This document shows positions 50,588 through 58,269 of a stretch of DNA of 64,000 bases, piece after piece. Position 1 is the stretch's first letter, and each line of letters starts with the position of its first letter. Source of the stretch: Geothrix oryzae. Lineage in GTDB: Bacteria; Acidobacteriota; Holophagae; Holophagales; Holophagaceae. Location of the stretch: the NCBI RefSeq assembly GCF_030295385.1, contig NZ_AP027079.1, forward strand, positions 930,001 to 994,000, read 5' to 3'. The notes under the pieces are model-generated. The model was not told the origin of the DNA. It saw nothing but the letters and a program-made list of their open reading frames with translations, and did not search any database. Made by a program: the position numbers and the translations under genes.

Positions 50588-51655
50588 ATGCCGAAACTCA
50601 CGCTCCAGGATCTTCAGCGCCTTCCCAAGACGGATCTGCATGTTCATCTCGACGGCAGCCTCCGCATCCCCACCATCCTCGAATTGGCCGAACAGCAGAA
50701 AGTGAAGCTGCCGGCAGACAGCATGGAGGGCCTGCGCCCCTTCGTGGAGGTCGGCGAGGACTGCAAGTCCCTCGTGGAGTACCTCAGGGCCTTCGATGTG
50801 ACGCTGTCCGTGATGCAGACCTACGAGAGCCTGGTCCGCACCGCCTTCGAGCTGGCCGAGGATGCGGCCAAGGAGAATGTCCGCTACATGGAGGTGCGGT
50901 ACAGCCCCATCCTCCATCAGCAGAAGGGGCTCACGCTCCACGCCATCGTCCAGGCGGTGCTCGAGGGGCTGGCCCAGGCGGAGCGGAAGTACAACATCAA
51001 GACCGGCGTCATCCTCTGCGGCATGCGCCACATCTCGCCCGACATCTCGCTGCGCCTGGCGGACCTCACCGTGGCCTTCAAGAACAAGGGCGTGGTGGGC
51101 TTCGACCTGGCGGGCGCCGAGGAGAACTTTCCCGCCAAGCGCCACAAGGACGCCTTCGGCCGCGTCCTGCAGAACAACATCAACTGCACCTTGCATGCGG
51201 GTGAGGCCTACGGTCCCGAGAGCATCCACCAGGCCATCCACCTCTGCGGGGCGCACCGCATCGGCCACGGCGTGCGGCTCATCGAGGATGGCGACCTGCT
51301 GAACTATGTGAACGACCACCGCATTCCGCTGGAGTGCTGCCCGTCGAGCAATGTGCAGACCAAGGCCGTGAAGAAGATGGCCGACCACCCGATCCGGCTG
51401 TTCTACGACCTGGGCTTGCGTGTCACCGTGAACACGGACAACCGCATGGTCACGGCCACCACGGTGAGCCACGAATTCCAGGTCATCCACGAGGAGCTGA
51501 ACTTCAACCTCGAGGAGATCAAGGAGCTCATCATCATGGGCTTCAAGAGCGCCTTCCTGCCCTACGCCCTCAAGCGGGCCCTGTTGGCGGAAGTGGTGCA
51601 CGAGTTGAAGGCCTTCAAGCCGGGCAGTCTGGAGAGCAAACGAGAGCAGCTCTGA
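50588..51655 (+). CDS. add: Adenosine deaminase
   Basis: 355 residues. Zinc motif KTDLHVHLDGSLR near 14, HAGEAYGPESI near 200, RIGHGVRL near 223, CPSSNVQTK near 254 and the Asp in VNTDNRMVTAT near 283. Converts adenosine to inosine. Length and motifs are those of the family; a close relative acting on other adenine derivatives cannot be excluded. Followed by nrnA after 26 bases. Confidence 0.9.
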   Translation: MPKLTLQDLQRLPKTDLHVHLDGSLRIPTILELAEQQKVKLPADSMEGLRPFVEVGEDCKSLVEYLRAFDVTLSVMQTYESLVRTAFELAEDAAKENVRYMEVRYSPILHQQKGLTLHAIVQAVLEGLAQAERKYNIKTGVILCGMRHISPDISLRLADLTVAFKNKGVVGFDLAGAEENFPAKRHKDAFGRVLQNNINCTLHAGEAYGPESIHQAIHLCGAHRIGHGVRLIEDGDLLNYVNDHRIPLECCPSSNVQTKAVKKMADHPIRLFYDLGLRVTVNTDNRMVTATTVSHEFQVIHEELNFNLEEIKELIIMGFKSAFLPYALKRALLAEVVHELKAFKPGSLESKREQL

Positions 51656-51681
51656 TATCCTGACTTCCGAGGTCAGGATTC

Positions 51682-52677
51682 ATGCTGGATCGCTTCGCCG
51701 ATTTTCTCGACCGCCACACCAAGGTCCTTCTCACCACGCACGAGAACCCGGACGGGGACGGCGTGGGCGCGGCGATCGCCCTGGCCGCCCACCTGAAAGG
51801 GCAGGGCAAGGCGGTCCGCATCGTGGTGACGCCGGTTCTTCCCGAGAACCTGCGCTTCCTGGATCCCGAGGGCTGGATCGAGGCCTTCGAGCCCGGCGGC
51901 GCCCATGGCGACCTGGCCGCCTGGCCCGATGCCTGGCTGCTCATCGACGCCTCGGAACCCCACCGGATGGGGCCGCTCTTCGCGGCGTTCCAGGGCACCG
52001 GGGCCGAGCGCGCCTGCCTAGACCATCACCTCAAGGACGCCCCGCAGGGCTTCGACGACGAGTTCACGGATTCCACGGCCAGCGCCAGCACGGAGCTGGT
52101 CTACGACCTGGTGCGGCCCCGCCTCGGCGGCGACCTCCCGCCCGTGATGGCCCAGGCCCTCTACGCCGGCATGGTGAGCGACACCGGCAACTTCCGGCAC
52201 TCCAACACCACGCCGAAGATCCACCATGCCGCGGCTGACCTCATCGCCCAGGGCGTCCACCCCGCCCGGACCTACAACGCGCTCTATCAGACCGCCACGC
52301 CCGCCAAGCTCAAGCTCTTCGGCCGGGCCATGGGCGGACTCCAGCTACGGGATGCCGGCCGCTTCGCCTATGTCGCCGTGACCGCGACGGATCTGGCCGC
52401 CTGTGGCGCCACGCACGAGGATCTGGACGAGCTGGTGGAGGAACCCCGCAAGCTGTTCGGAGTGGAAGTCGCGGCCCTCTTTTCCGAGACCGCGGATGGC
52501 CGCGCCAAGGTCAGCCTGCGCTCCCGCGAGCGGGTGGATGTGAATGCGGTCTGCCGTTTGTTCGGCGGCGGCGGCCACCGCCTGGCTTCGGGCGCGAAGG
52601 TCGCGGAGTCCCTGCCGGCCTTCATCGCGCAGGTGGAAACGGCCGTTCAGGCTCAAATGGCGAAGGACATTGTCTAG
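51682..52677 (+). CDS. nrnA: Bifunctional oligoribonuclease/PAP phosphatase NrnA (DHH/DHHA1)
   Basis: 331 residues. DHH domain: TTHENPDGDGVGAAIALAAHL near 19, LLIDASEP near 91, CLDHHLKD near 113; DHHA1 domain ends with the GGGGHRLASGAK motif near 290. It degrades nano-RNA and pAp, cytoplasmic. Start ATG 51682. Downstream spacer is AT-rich. Confidence 0.92.
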   Translation: MLDRFADFLDRHTKVLLTTHENPDGDGVGAAIALAAHLKGQGKAVRIVVTPVLPENLRFLDPEGWIEAFEPGGAHGDLAAWPDAWLLIDASEPHRMGPLFAAFQGTGAERACLDHHLKDAPQGFDDEFTDSTASASTELVYDLVRPRLGGDLPPVMAQALYAGMVSDTGNFRHSNTTPKIHHAAADLIAQGVHPARTYNALYQTATPAKLKLFGRAMGGLQLRDAGRFAYVAVTATDLAACGATHEDLDELVEEPRKLFGVEVAALFSETADGRAKVSLRSRERVDVNAVCRLFGGGGHRLASGAKVAESLPAFIAQVETAVQAQMAKDIV

Positions 52678-52784
52678 ATTATAAATAAGACATTACCGGG
52701 TTGCTCCGAATAGACCCTGGCTTCAGACTTCTTATTCCCCTGGGCGGCATCCAATCGCGTGGACGCACCCCTTCCTGGAATCCC

Positions 52785-53444
52785 ATGACCCCCAAAGAAC
52801 CCAGCAGCGCCCCGAAGCTCGAACTCTTCTGCAAGCTGCAGGCGGAGAAGGTCCCCTTCATCGCCAAGGCCAATGTCCCGTCCATCTTCGGGAAGTTCAC
52901 GGTCTACGGCTTCCTGGAGCACGCCACGGGCAAAGAGCACTTGGCGATCGTGGCGGGGGAGATCGACGCCCGGAGGCGCATCCCGGTGCGCATCCATTCC
53001 GAATGCTGGACGGGGGATGTGCTGGGCAGCCTCAAGTGCGATTGCCGGCAGCAGCTCGAGGAAGGCCTTCGCCATGTGGCCGAGCATGGCGGCATGGTGC
53101 TCTACCTGCGCCAGGAGGGCCGTGGCATCGGCCTCCTGAACAAGCTCAAGGCCTATGCGCTGCAGGAGCAGGGGCTCGACACCGTGGAGGCCAACCACTC
53201 CCTGGGCTTCCCCGATGACCTCCGCACCTACGACTGCGCCGTGGAGATGCTGAAGTTCTTCGGCATCACCAAGGTCAAGCTGCTGACCAACAACCCGCGC
53301 AAGATCGGCGCGCTGGAATCGGCGGGCATCGAGGTCGAGCGGGAGCGCCACCAGCTGGCTTCCAATCCCCACAACCTGCGGTATCTCAAGACCAAGGCCC
53401 GCAAGAGCGGCCACATGCTGGATTTCGAGGAAGAGGCACTCTAG
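52785..53444 (+). CDS. ribA: GTP cyclohydrolase II
   Basis: 219 residues from ATG 52785. Zinc-binding CWTGDVLGSLKCDC near 70-83, catalytic LRQEGRGIGLLNKLKAYALQEQG near 104-126, and VKLLTNNPRKIGAL near 165. First step of riboflavin synthesis from GTP. The RibB half found in many fusions is absent. No FMN riboswitch pattern seen upstream. Confidence 0.92.
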   Translation: MTPKEPSSAPKLELFCKLQAEKVPFIAKANVPSIFGKFTVYGFLEHATGKEHLAIVAGEIDARRRIPVRIHSECWTGDVLGSLKCDCRQQLEEGLRHVAEHGGMVLYLRQEGRGIGLLNKLKAYALQEQGLDTVEANHSLGFPDDLRTYDCAVEMLKFFGITKVKLLTNNPRKIGALESAGIEVERERHQLASNPHNLRYLKTKARKSGHMLDFEEEAL

Positions 53445-53477
53445 CGGATTCGGCGCTCAGCTGATAGCTATGTAGCC

Positions 53478-53921
53478 ATGCCCGCACCCGTCTCCGACCA
53501 GACCATCTACGACATCTCGCATGTCATCCAGCTCTCGGTGGCGCCGGTCTTCCTGCTGACTTCCATCGGGACGATCCTGGGCGTGCTGTCCACGCGGCTG
53601 GCCCGCATCGTGGATCGGGCCCGCGCGTTGAAGGACCTGCTCGAGACAGCCTCGGAGGTCCGGATCGCGGCCATCCAGGATGAGATGCACACCCTGGCGC
53701 GGCGGCGGAACCTGATCAACCTGGCCATCACCTTCGGCACCACCGCGGCGCTGCTGGTCTGCGTCAGCATCGCCACAGTGTTCCTGGGGGCGGTGATGAA
53801 GGCCGGCGTCGCCGGGGCGGTGGCGTCGCTCTTCATCCTGGCCATGGCCGCCTTCGTGGCGGCGCTCGTGTTCTTCCTGCGGGAGATCCTCCTGGCGGTC
53901 CGGAGCCTCCACCTGGCCTGA
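53478..53921 (+). CDS. DUF2721 family membrane protein
   Basis: 147 residues. DUF2721 core ISHVIQLSVAPVFLLTSIGTILGVLSTRLARIVDRARAL; three hydrophobic helices at about 13-33, 80-102 and 108-130. Known only as a conserved inner-membrane family. It ends at a convergent terminator shared with the pseudouridine synthase gene. Confidence 0.85.
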   Translation: MPAPVSDQTIYDISHVIQLSVAPVFLLTSIGTILGVLSTRLARIVDRARALKDLLETASEVRIAAIQDEMHTLARRRNLINLAITFGTTAALLVCVSIATVFLGAVMKAGVAGAVASLFILAMAAFVAALVFFLREILLAVRSLHLA

Positions 53922-53923
53922 GG

Positions 53924-53948
53924 TTTAGAGGTCGTAACGACCTCTAAA
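53924..53948. terminator. Convergent terminator overlapping the pseudouridine synthase stop
   Basis: TTTAGAGGTCG / CGACCTCTAAA, 11 bp stem with TAA loop. The stop codon of the minus-strand gene (53944-53946) is inside the stem. Confidence 0.75.
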
Positions 53949-54957
53949 GGCTCTTGATCGCGGCGATCTCCTGGGGGTTCAGGTAGCGCCAGGCGCCGGG
54001 CTTCAGCAGGGGATCGGCCAGGGGGCCGAACTGCACCCGGCGCAGCTTGCTGACGGGGTGGCCCACGGCGGCGAACATGCGGCGGATCTGCTGATTCTTC
54101 CCTTCGGTGAGGGTCACCTTCAGCCAGGGGTTGTCGCCCTTCTCCGCGATTTCGATGTGGCAGGGCTTGAGGCGGCGTCCGCTGAGCAGGAAGCCCTCCT
54201 GGAATTCCTTGAGGAGCTCAGGCCGGGGATTGCGGTGCACTTTGACGAGGTAGACCTTGGGAATCTCGTGTTCGGGTCCCATGAGCACCTGGGCCAGGGC
54301 CCCGTCGTTGGTCATGAGCAGGAGCCCCTCGGAGTTGAAGTCCAGGCGGCCCACCGGGTAGAGCCGGCCCGGTACGCCCTTGAGGAGCGCCATCACGGTG
54401 GGGCGACCCTGGTCGTCCCTCACGGTGGTCACATAGCCCTTCGGCTTGTTCATGAGGATGTAGACCGGCGCCTCGCGCTGGATCTCGACCAGGTCCACGG
54501 TGATCTCGTCCCGGCGGGAGTCCGCGCAGGCGCCCAGTTCGGTGACGGTCTTCCCGTTCACCTGCACGCGGCCGTCGAGGATGATCTGTTCGCAGGCCCG
54601 GCGGCTGGCGATGCCCGCGGCGGCCAGGATCTTCTGCAGGCGCTCCTGGCCGGCCCGGGCAGGACGAGGCGAGGCGCCACCGCTGGGGCGGGACGGCGCG
54701 GCCTTGCGCGGGGCCTGCTTGGCCGCGGGCCGGGTCTTGTCGATGGCGGGGCGCCGGGCGGGAGCACCGGAGGTGGGGCGGGCGGTGGGGCGGGCGCCCG
54801 CGCTTGAGGATGGGCGGACGGCAGACGAGGACCGGGCCGGACCTGAGGTCGGACGGGCAGGAGCCGAGGTCCGGGTCACGCCGGCGGCCGGGCGGGCGGC
54901 GGTTGGCTTGCGGGTGGTGGGCGCGGTGCGGGGCCCCTTCGGGGCGGGCTTTCTCAT
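53944..54957 (-). CDS. RsuA/RluB-family rRNA pseudouridine synthase with long basic N-terminus
   Basis: 337 residues. Residues 1-105 are Arg/Pro/Ala/Ser-rich low complexity with repeats of the RPTSGPAR type. Then S4 domain ERLQKILAAAGIASRRACEQIILDGRVQVNG and the catalytic PVGRLDFNSEGLLLMTNDG, Asp in GRLDFNSEG being the catalytic one. Close to RluB (23S rRNA). The disordered head may bind RNA. Confidence 0.88.
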   Translation of the reverse strand: MRKPAPKGPRTAPTTRKPTAARPAAGVTRTSAPARPTSGPARSSSAVRPSSSAGARPTARPTSGAPARRPAIDKTRPAAKQAPRKAAPSRPSGGASPRPARAGQERLQKILAAAGIASRRACEQIILDGRVQVNGKTVTELGACADSRRDEITVDLVEIQREAPVYILMNKPKGYVTTVRDDQGRPTVMALLKGVPGRLYPVGRLDFNSEGLLLMTNDGALAQVLMGPEHEIPKVYLVKVHRNPRPELLKEFQEGFLLSGRRLKPCHIEIAEKGDNPWLKVTLTEGKNQQIRRMFAAVGHPVSKLRRVQFGPLADPLLKPGAWRYLNPQEIAAIKSL

Positions 54958-54999
54958 GGCGGCTCCTTCGGCGTCTCCCGACGCGGAAGGGACAGTCTA

Positions 55000-55569
55000 T
55001 CAGGCCACGGGCGTCCGAGTGGCCCGCATGAAGTAGTGGATGCCCGAGGCCAGCACCAGGGCGGCCACCAGCCAGTACATCTCGGGGAGGAAGGGATCCA
55101 TCCAGGGGCGGTAGCCCAGGGCGTTGAAGAGCAGGCCGAGCGAAACGGCGATCAGCTGCATGGCGGTGCTGAGCTTCCCGAGCAGGCTCGGATGGAACTT
55201 GCTGTCGCTGAGTCGATCGACCGAGGCGAACGCGTAGAACGAGATCACCAGATCCCGCGTGATGGCGAGGATGGCCACCCACACGGGGACAGGCGCGGCC
55301 ATGCCCTGGGTGCGCCAGGCCAGGAGGATAAAGGCCGTGGTCATCAGCAGCTTGTCCGCGGCCGGATCCAGCACGGCTCCCAGGTCCGAGCGCTGGTTGA
55401 AGGCCCGGGCGATGAGGCCGTCCAGCAGGTCGGTGAACCCCGCGGCGGCGAAGAGCGCGAAGGCCTGCCAGTGGTGGCCGTACCAGACCGCGATGGCGAA
55501 AAAGGGGATCGCCAGGATCCGCAGCAAGGTCAGTGCGTTGGGCAGGGTCAGTGGGCTGGAGGAGGTCAT
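55000..55569 (-). CDS. pgsA: CDP-diacylglycerol-glycerol-3-phosphate 3-phosphatidyltransferase
   Basis: 189 residues, five to six membrane helices. CDP-alcohol phosphotransferase signature complete: DGLIARAFNQRSDLGAVLDPAADK (DG..AR........G...D...D) near 48-71. Makes phosphatidylglycerol phosphate. Specificity within the CDP-alcohol family is inferred from length and the LPNALTLLRI opening. Divergent from feoA. Confidence 0.87.
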   Translation of the reverse strand: MTSSSPLTLPNALTLLRILAIPFFAIAVWYGHHWQAFALFAAAGFTDLLDGLIARAFNQRSDLGAVLDPAADKLLMTTAFILLAWRTQGMAAPVPVWVAILAITRDLVISFYAFASVDRLSDSKFHPSLLGKLSTAMQLIAVSLGLLFNALGYRPWMDPFLPEMYWLVAALVLASGIHYFMRATRTPVA

Positions 55570-55613
55570 GTCCGGTCTAGTTTAGACGGAGATCACATCC
55601 TTTGACTTCGACC

Positions 55614-55641
55614 TTGTAGCACCCTGAGGCTGAGCTACACT
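55614..55641 (+). promoter_or_regulatory. Putative feoA promoter
   Basis: TTGTAG (55614-55619) and TACACT (55636-55641) with 16 bases between, 19 bases before ATG 55661. A possible TTGACT at 55602. No Fur box of the classical type is visible. Confidence 0.45.
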
Positions 55642-55660
55642 GGATCGTGGAGTTGAGATT

Positions 55661-55906
55661 ATGACTCAAAATCTATCAATCCCCCTGAGCGACCTCCAAC
55701 CGGGGGACGAGGGGGAGGTCATCCAGGTGCAGGCCCAGGGCCAGATCCGTCAGCGCCTGCTGGAGATGGGCTTCATCCGGGGGGCGCGCCTCCGGGTCGA
55801 GAAGCTGGCGCCGCTGGGCGATCCCATGGAACTCGTGATCAAGGGCTACCACCTGTCGCTGCGGCGGGACGAGAGCGCCTGCATCCTCGTCCAGCGGGTG
55901 GCCTGA
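55661..55906 (+). CDS. feoA: Ferrous iron transport protein A
   Basis: 81 residues, single SH3-like FeoA domain: LSDLQPGDEGEVIQVQAQGQIRQRLLEMGFIRGARLRVEKLAPLGDPMELVIKGYHLSLR. Its stop overlaps the feoB start by one base (TGATG), so translation is coupled. Works with FeoB in Fe(II) uptake. Confidence 0.93.
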   Translation: MTQNLSIPLSDLQPGDEGEVIQVQAQGQIRQRLLEMGFIRGARLRVEKLAPLGDPMELVIKGYHLSLRRDESACILVQRVA

Positions 55907-58077
55907 TGGCCCTGACCATCGCCCTCGCGGGCAATCCCAACTGCGGGAAGACCACCCTGTTCAACGCCCTCACCGGGGCCCGGCATCATGTGGGCAACTG
56001 GCCCGGCGTCACCGTGGAGCGGCGCAGCGGAACCTTCGAACAGGACGGCTCGACCCTGGAGGTGGTGGACCTGCCCGGCACCTACTCCCTGGCTGCCCGC
56101 AGCGAGGACGAGCGCGTGGCGGCCCAGTTCCTGGCCTCCCCCGAAGTGGACCTGGTCCTGAATGTGCTCGACGCCTCGAATCTGGAGCGGAACCTCTACC
56201 TCAGCACCCAGCTGCTGGAACTCGGCAAGCCCGTGGCCTTCGTCCTGAACATGGTGGACGATGCCGAGAACCGCGGCGTGCGCATCGATGTGCCCGCCCT
56301 GGAGACGCTTCTGGGCGGCCCCGTGATCCCGACGGTGGGCAACCGCGAGCAGGGCATCCCCGAGCTGAAGGCCCTGCTGGCCGCCCTGGCCCGGGGGGAA
56401 TCCACCCGCTGCCGGCGCGTCACGGTGGACTACGGGCACGACATCGAGGGCGAGCTGCGGAAGCTCGAGACCGAGATCTGCCGCGACGAGCTGCTCGAGG
56501 CGGCCATGCCCCCCCGCTGGCTGGCCCTCCAGCTGCTGGAGAACAATGCCGATGCCAAGCGCCGGGTGTCGGAGAGCCATGCCAGCGAGGCGATCAGCCA
56601 GCAGCTGGCGAAGAGCTTCGCCTTCCTGGAGCCGCACTTGGGCGCCGACGGCGCCACGCTGGTGGCCGAGCGGCGCTACGGCTTCGCCCACGGCCTGGTG
56701 AAGGAAGTGGCCACGGCGCCGGACGAGGGCCGGACGCCCACCTCCCGGCTGGATGCCATCCTCACCCACCGCCTGCTGGGCATCCCCATCTTCCTGGGCA
56801 TCCTGGCCCTGGTGTACTCCGTGTCATTCATCCTGGGGAAGATTCCCCAGGACTGGATCGCGGAGGGCTTCAAGGCGCTGTCCGGCTTCGCGGAGGCCCG
56901 CCTGCCCGCGGGCGAGCTGACCAGCCTGCTGGTCGATGGCGTGATCCCCGGCGTGAGCGCCGTGATCGTCTTCGTGCCCGTGATCATGATCCTCATGGGC
57001 TGCATCGCCTTCCTGGAGGACACGGGCTACATGGCCCGGGCAGCCTTCATCATGGACCGCCTCATGCATGTCATGGGCCTCCACGGGAAGAGCTTCATCC
57101 CCCTCATCATGGGCAGCGGCTGCAATGTGCCGGCCATCCAGGCGGCCCGCACCATCGAAAGCCGGCAGGACCGCCTCATCACGATCCTCGTGACGCCCCT
57201 GGTGAGCTGTTCCGCGCGCCTGCAGGTCTACATCGTCATCGCCGGGACCTTCTTCACGCCCTTCAAGGCGGCCCTCGCCATCATCGCCATGCACTTCCTG
57301 GGCCTGGGCCTGGCGGTGCTCATGGGCCGGCTGCTCCGCAGCGCCCTGTTCAGCGGGCCCAGCTCCCCCTTCGTGATGGAGCTGCCGCCCTACCGGCTGC
57401 CGGTGCTGAAGGCCACGCTCATCCACATGTGGGAGAAGGGCTCGATCTTCCTCACCCGCGCCGGCACCACCATCTTCGCGGGCGCCACGCTGATCTGGTT
57501 CATGTCGCGCTATCCCGGCATCGCCAACCGCGAATGGACCCTGGAATACCAGCAGCAGCGCCAGGCCGTATCGGTGCTGGGCCTGCCGCAGGCCGAGTCC
57601 GACGAGCGCCTCCGGGCCCTCCAGCTCGCCCATGAGAGCCGCATCGTGAACACCAGCCTCGCCGCCCGGCTGGGCCAGAAGGTGGAGCCCCTGCTGCGGC
57701 CCATCCTCGACCCCGACCACAAGCGGGCCGAGGCCTGGAAGGATGTCATCGCGCTCACGGCGGGCTTCGTGGCCAAGGAGATCGTGGTCTCCACCATGGC
57801 CGTCATCCACCAGGCCAGCGACGAGCCCAAGGAGGGCGAGCGCCTCAGCCCCCTGCAGGTGGCCCTGCGCGACAACTCCGGCCTGAGCCCCCTCACCGCC
57901 CTGGCCTTCATGGTCTTCACCCTGATCTACACCCCGTGCCTGGGCACCATTGCCATGATTCGCCGCGAGGCGGGCAGTTGGGGCTGGGCCGGCTTCACGG
58001 TGGCCTACGGGCTGGTGTTGGGCTGGGGGCTGGCCTGGGTCACCGTGGCCGTGGGCCGCGCCTTCGGATTCGCCTGA
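55906..58077 (+). CDS. feoB: Ferrous iron transport protein B
   Basis: 723 residues. N-terminal G domain: G1 GNPNCGKT (8-15), switch I VGNWPGVTVE, G3 DLPGTYSL near 56; the G4 position is less standard (LNMVDD, not NKXD, near 120). Then gate motifs (IPLIMGSGCNVPAI with CNVP) and about 8-10 helices. Length is typical. The G4 change deserves a note but is seen in some families (LNMVDE). Inner membrane. Confidence 0.93.
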   Translation: MALTIALAGNPNCGKTTLFNALTGARHHVGNWPGVTVERRSGTFEQDGSTLEVVDLPGTYSLAARSEDERVAAQFLASPEVDLVLNVLDASNLERNLYLSTQLLELGKPVAFVLNMVDDAENRGVRIDVPALETLLGGPVIPTVGNREQGIPELKALLAALARGESTRCRRVTVDYGHDIEGELRKLETEICRDELLEAAMPPRWLALQLLENNADAKRRVSESHASEAISQQLAKSFAFLEPHLGADGATLVAERRYGFAHGLVKEVATAPDEGRTPTSRLDAILTHRLLGIPIFLGILALVYSVSFILGKIPQDWIAEGFKALSGFAEARLPAGELTSLLVDGVIPGVSAVIVFVPVIMILMGCIAFLEDTGYMARAAFIMDRLMHVMGLHGKSFIPLIMGSGCNVPAIQAARTIESRQDRLITILVTPLVSCSARLQVYIVIAGTFFTPFKAALAIIAMHFLGLGLAVLMGRLLRSALFSGPSSPFVMELPPYRLPVLKATLIHMWEKGSIFLTRAGTTIFAGATLIWFMSRYPGIANREWTLEYQQQRQAVSVLGLPQAESDERLRALQLAHESRIVNTSLAARLGQKVEPLLRPILDPDHKRAEAWKDVIALTAGFVAKEIVVSTMAVIHQASDEPKEGERLSPLQVALRDNSGLSPLTALAFMVFTLIYTPCLGTIAMIRREAGSWGWAGFTVAYGLVLGWGLAWVTVAVGRAFGFA

Positions 58078-58084
58078 GGTGGCC

Positions 58085-58237
58085 ATGACCGTCCAGTCCT
58101 TCCTCGCAGTCTCAGCGGCAGGTCTCGCGGCCCTCTACTTCCTGCGCGGGGCCGTTCAGGATCTTCGCGGGAGCAAGCCCGGCGGGAGCTGCGGGAAATG
58201 CTCGTCGGGCGGCTGCCCGGCCGCTCAGCGGAAATAG
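58085..58237 (+). CDS. FeoB-associated Cys-rich membrane protein, 50 aa
   Basis: 50 residues, ATG 58085, 7 bases after feoB. One N-terminal membrane helix (FLAVSAAGLAALYFLRGAV) followed by a Cys-rich tail CGKCSSGGC. Small proteins of this plan are common after feoB and are thought to help FeoB or bind a metal cluster. Overlooked by standard length filters. Confidence 0.85.
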   Translation: MTVQSFLAVSAAGLAALYFLRGAVQDLRGSKPGGSCGKCSSGGCPAAQRK

Positions 58238-58269
58238 GGAACAGGCCCTAGAATCCATGGGTAGAGAAG

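Noticed and set aside
52678-52784. FMN riboswitch ahead of ribA
   Set aside because: The conserved core AGGAT...CAGGGTG is not present in the spacer.
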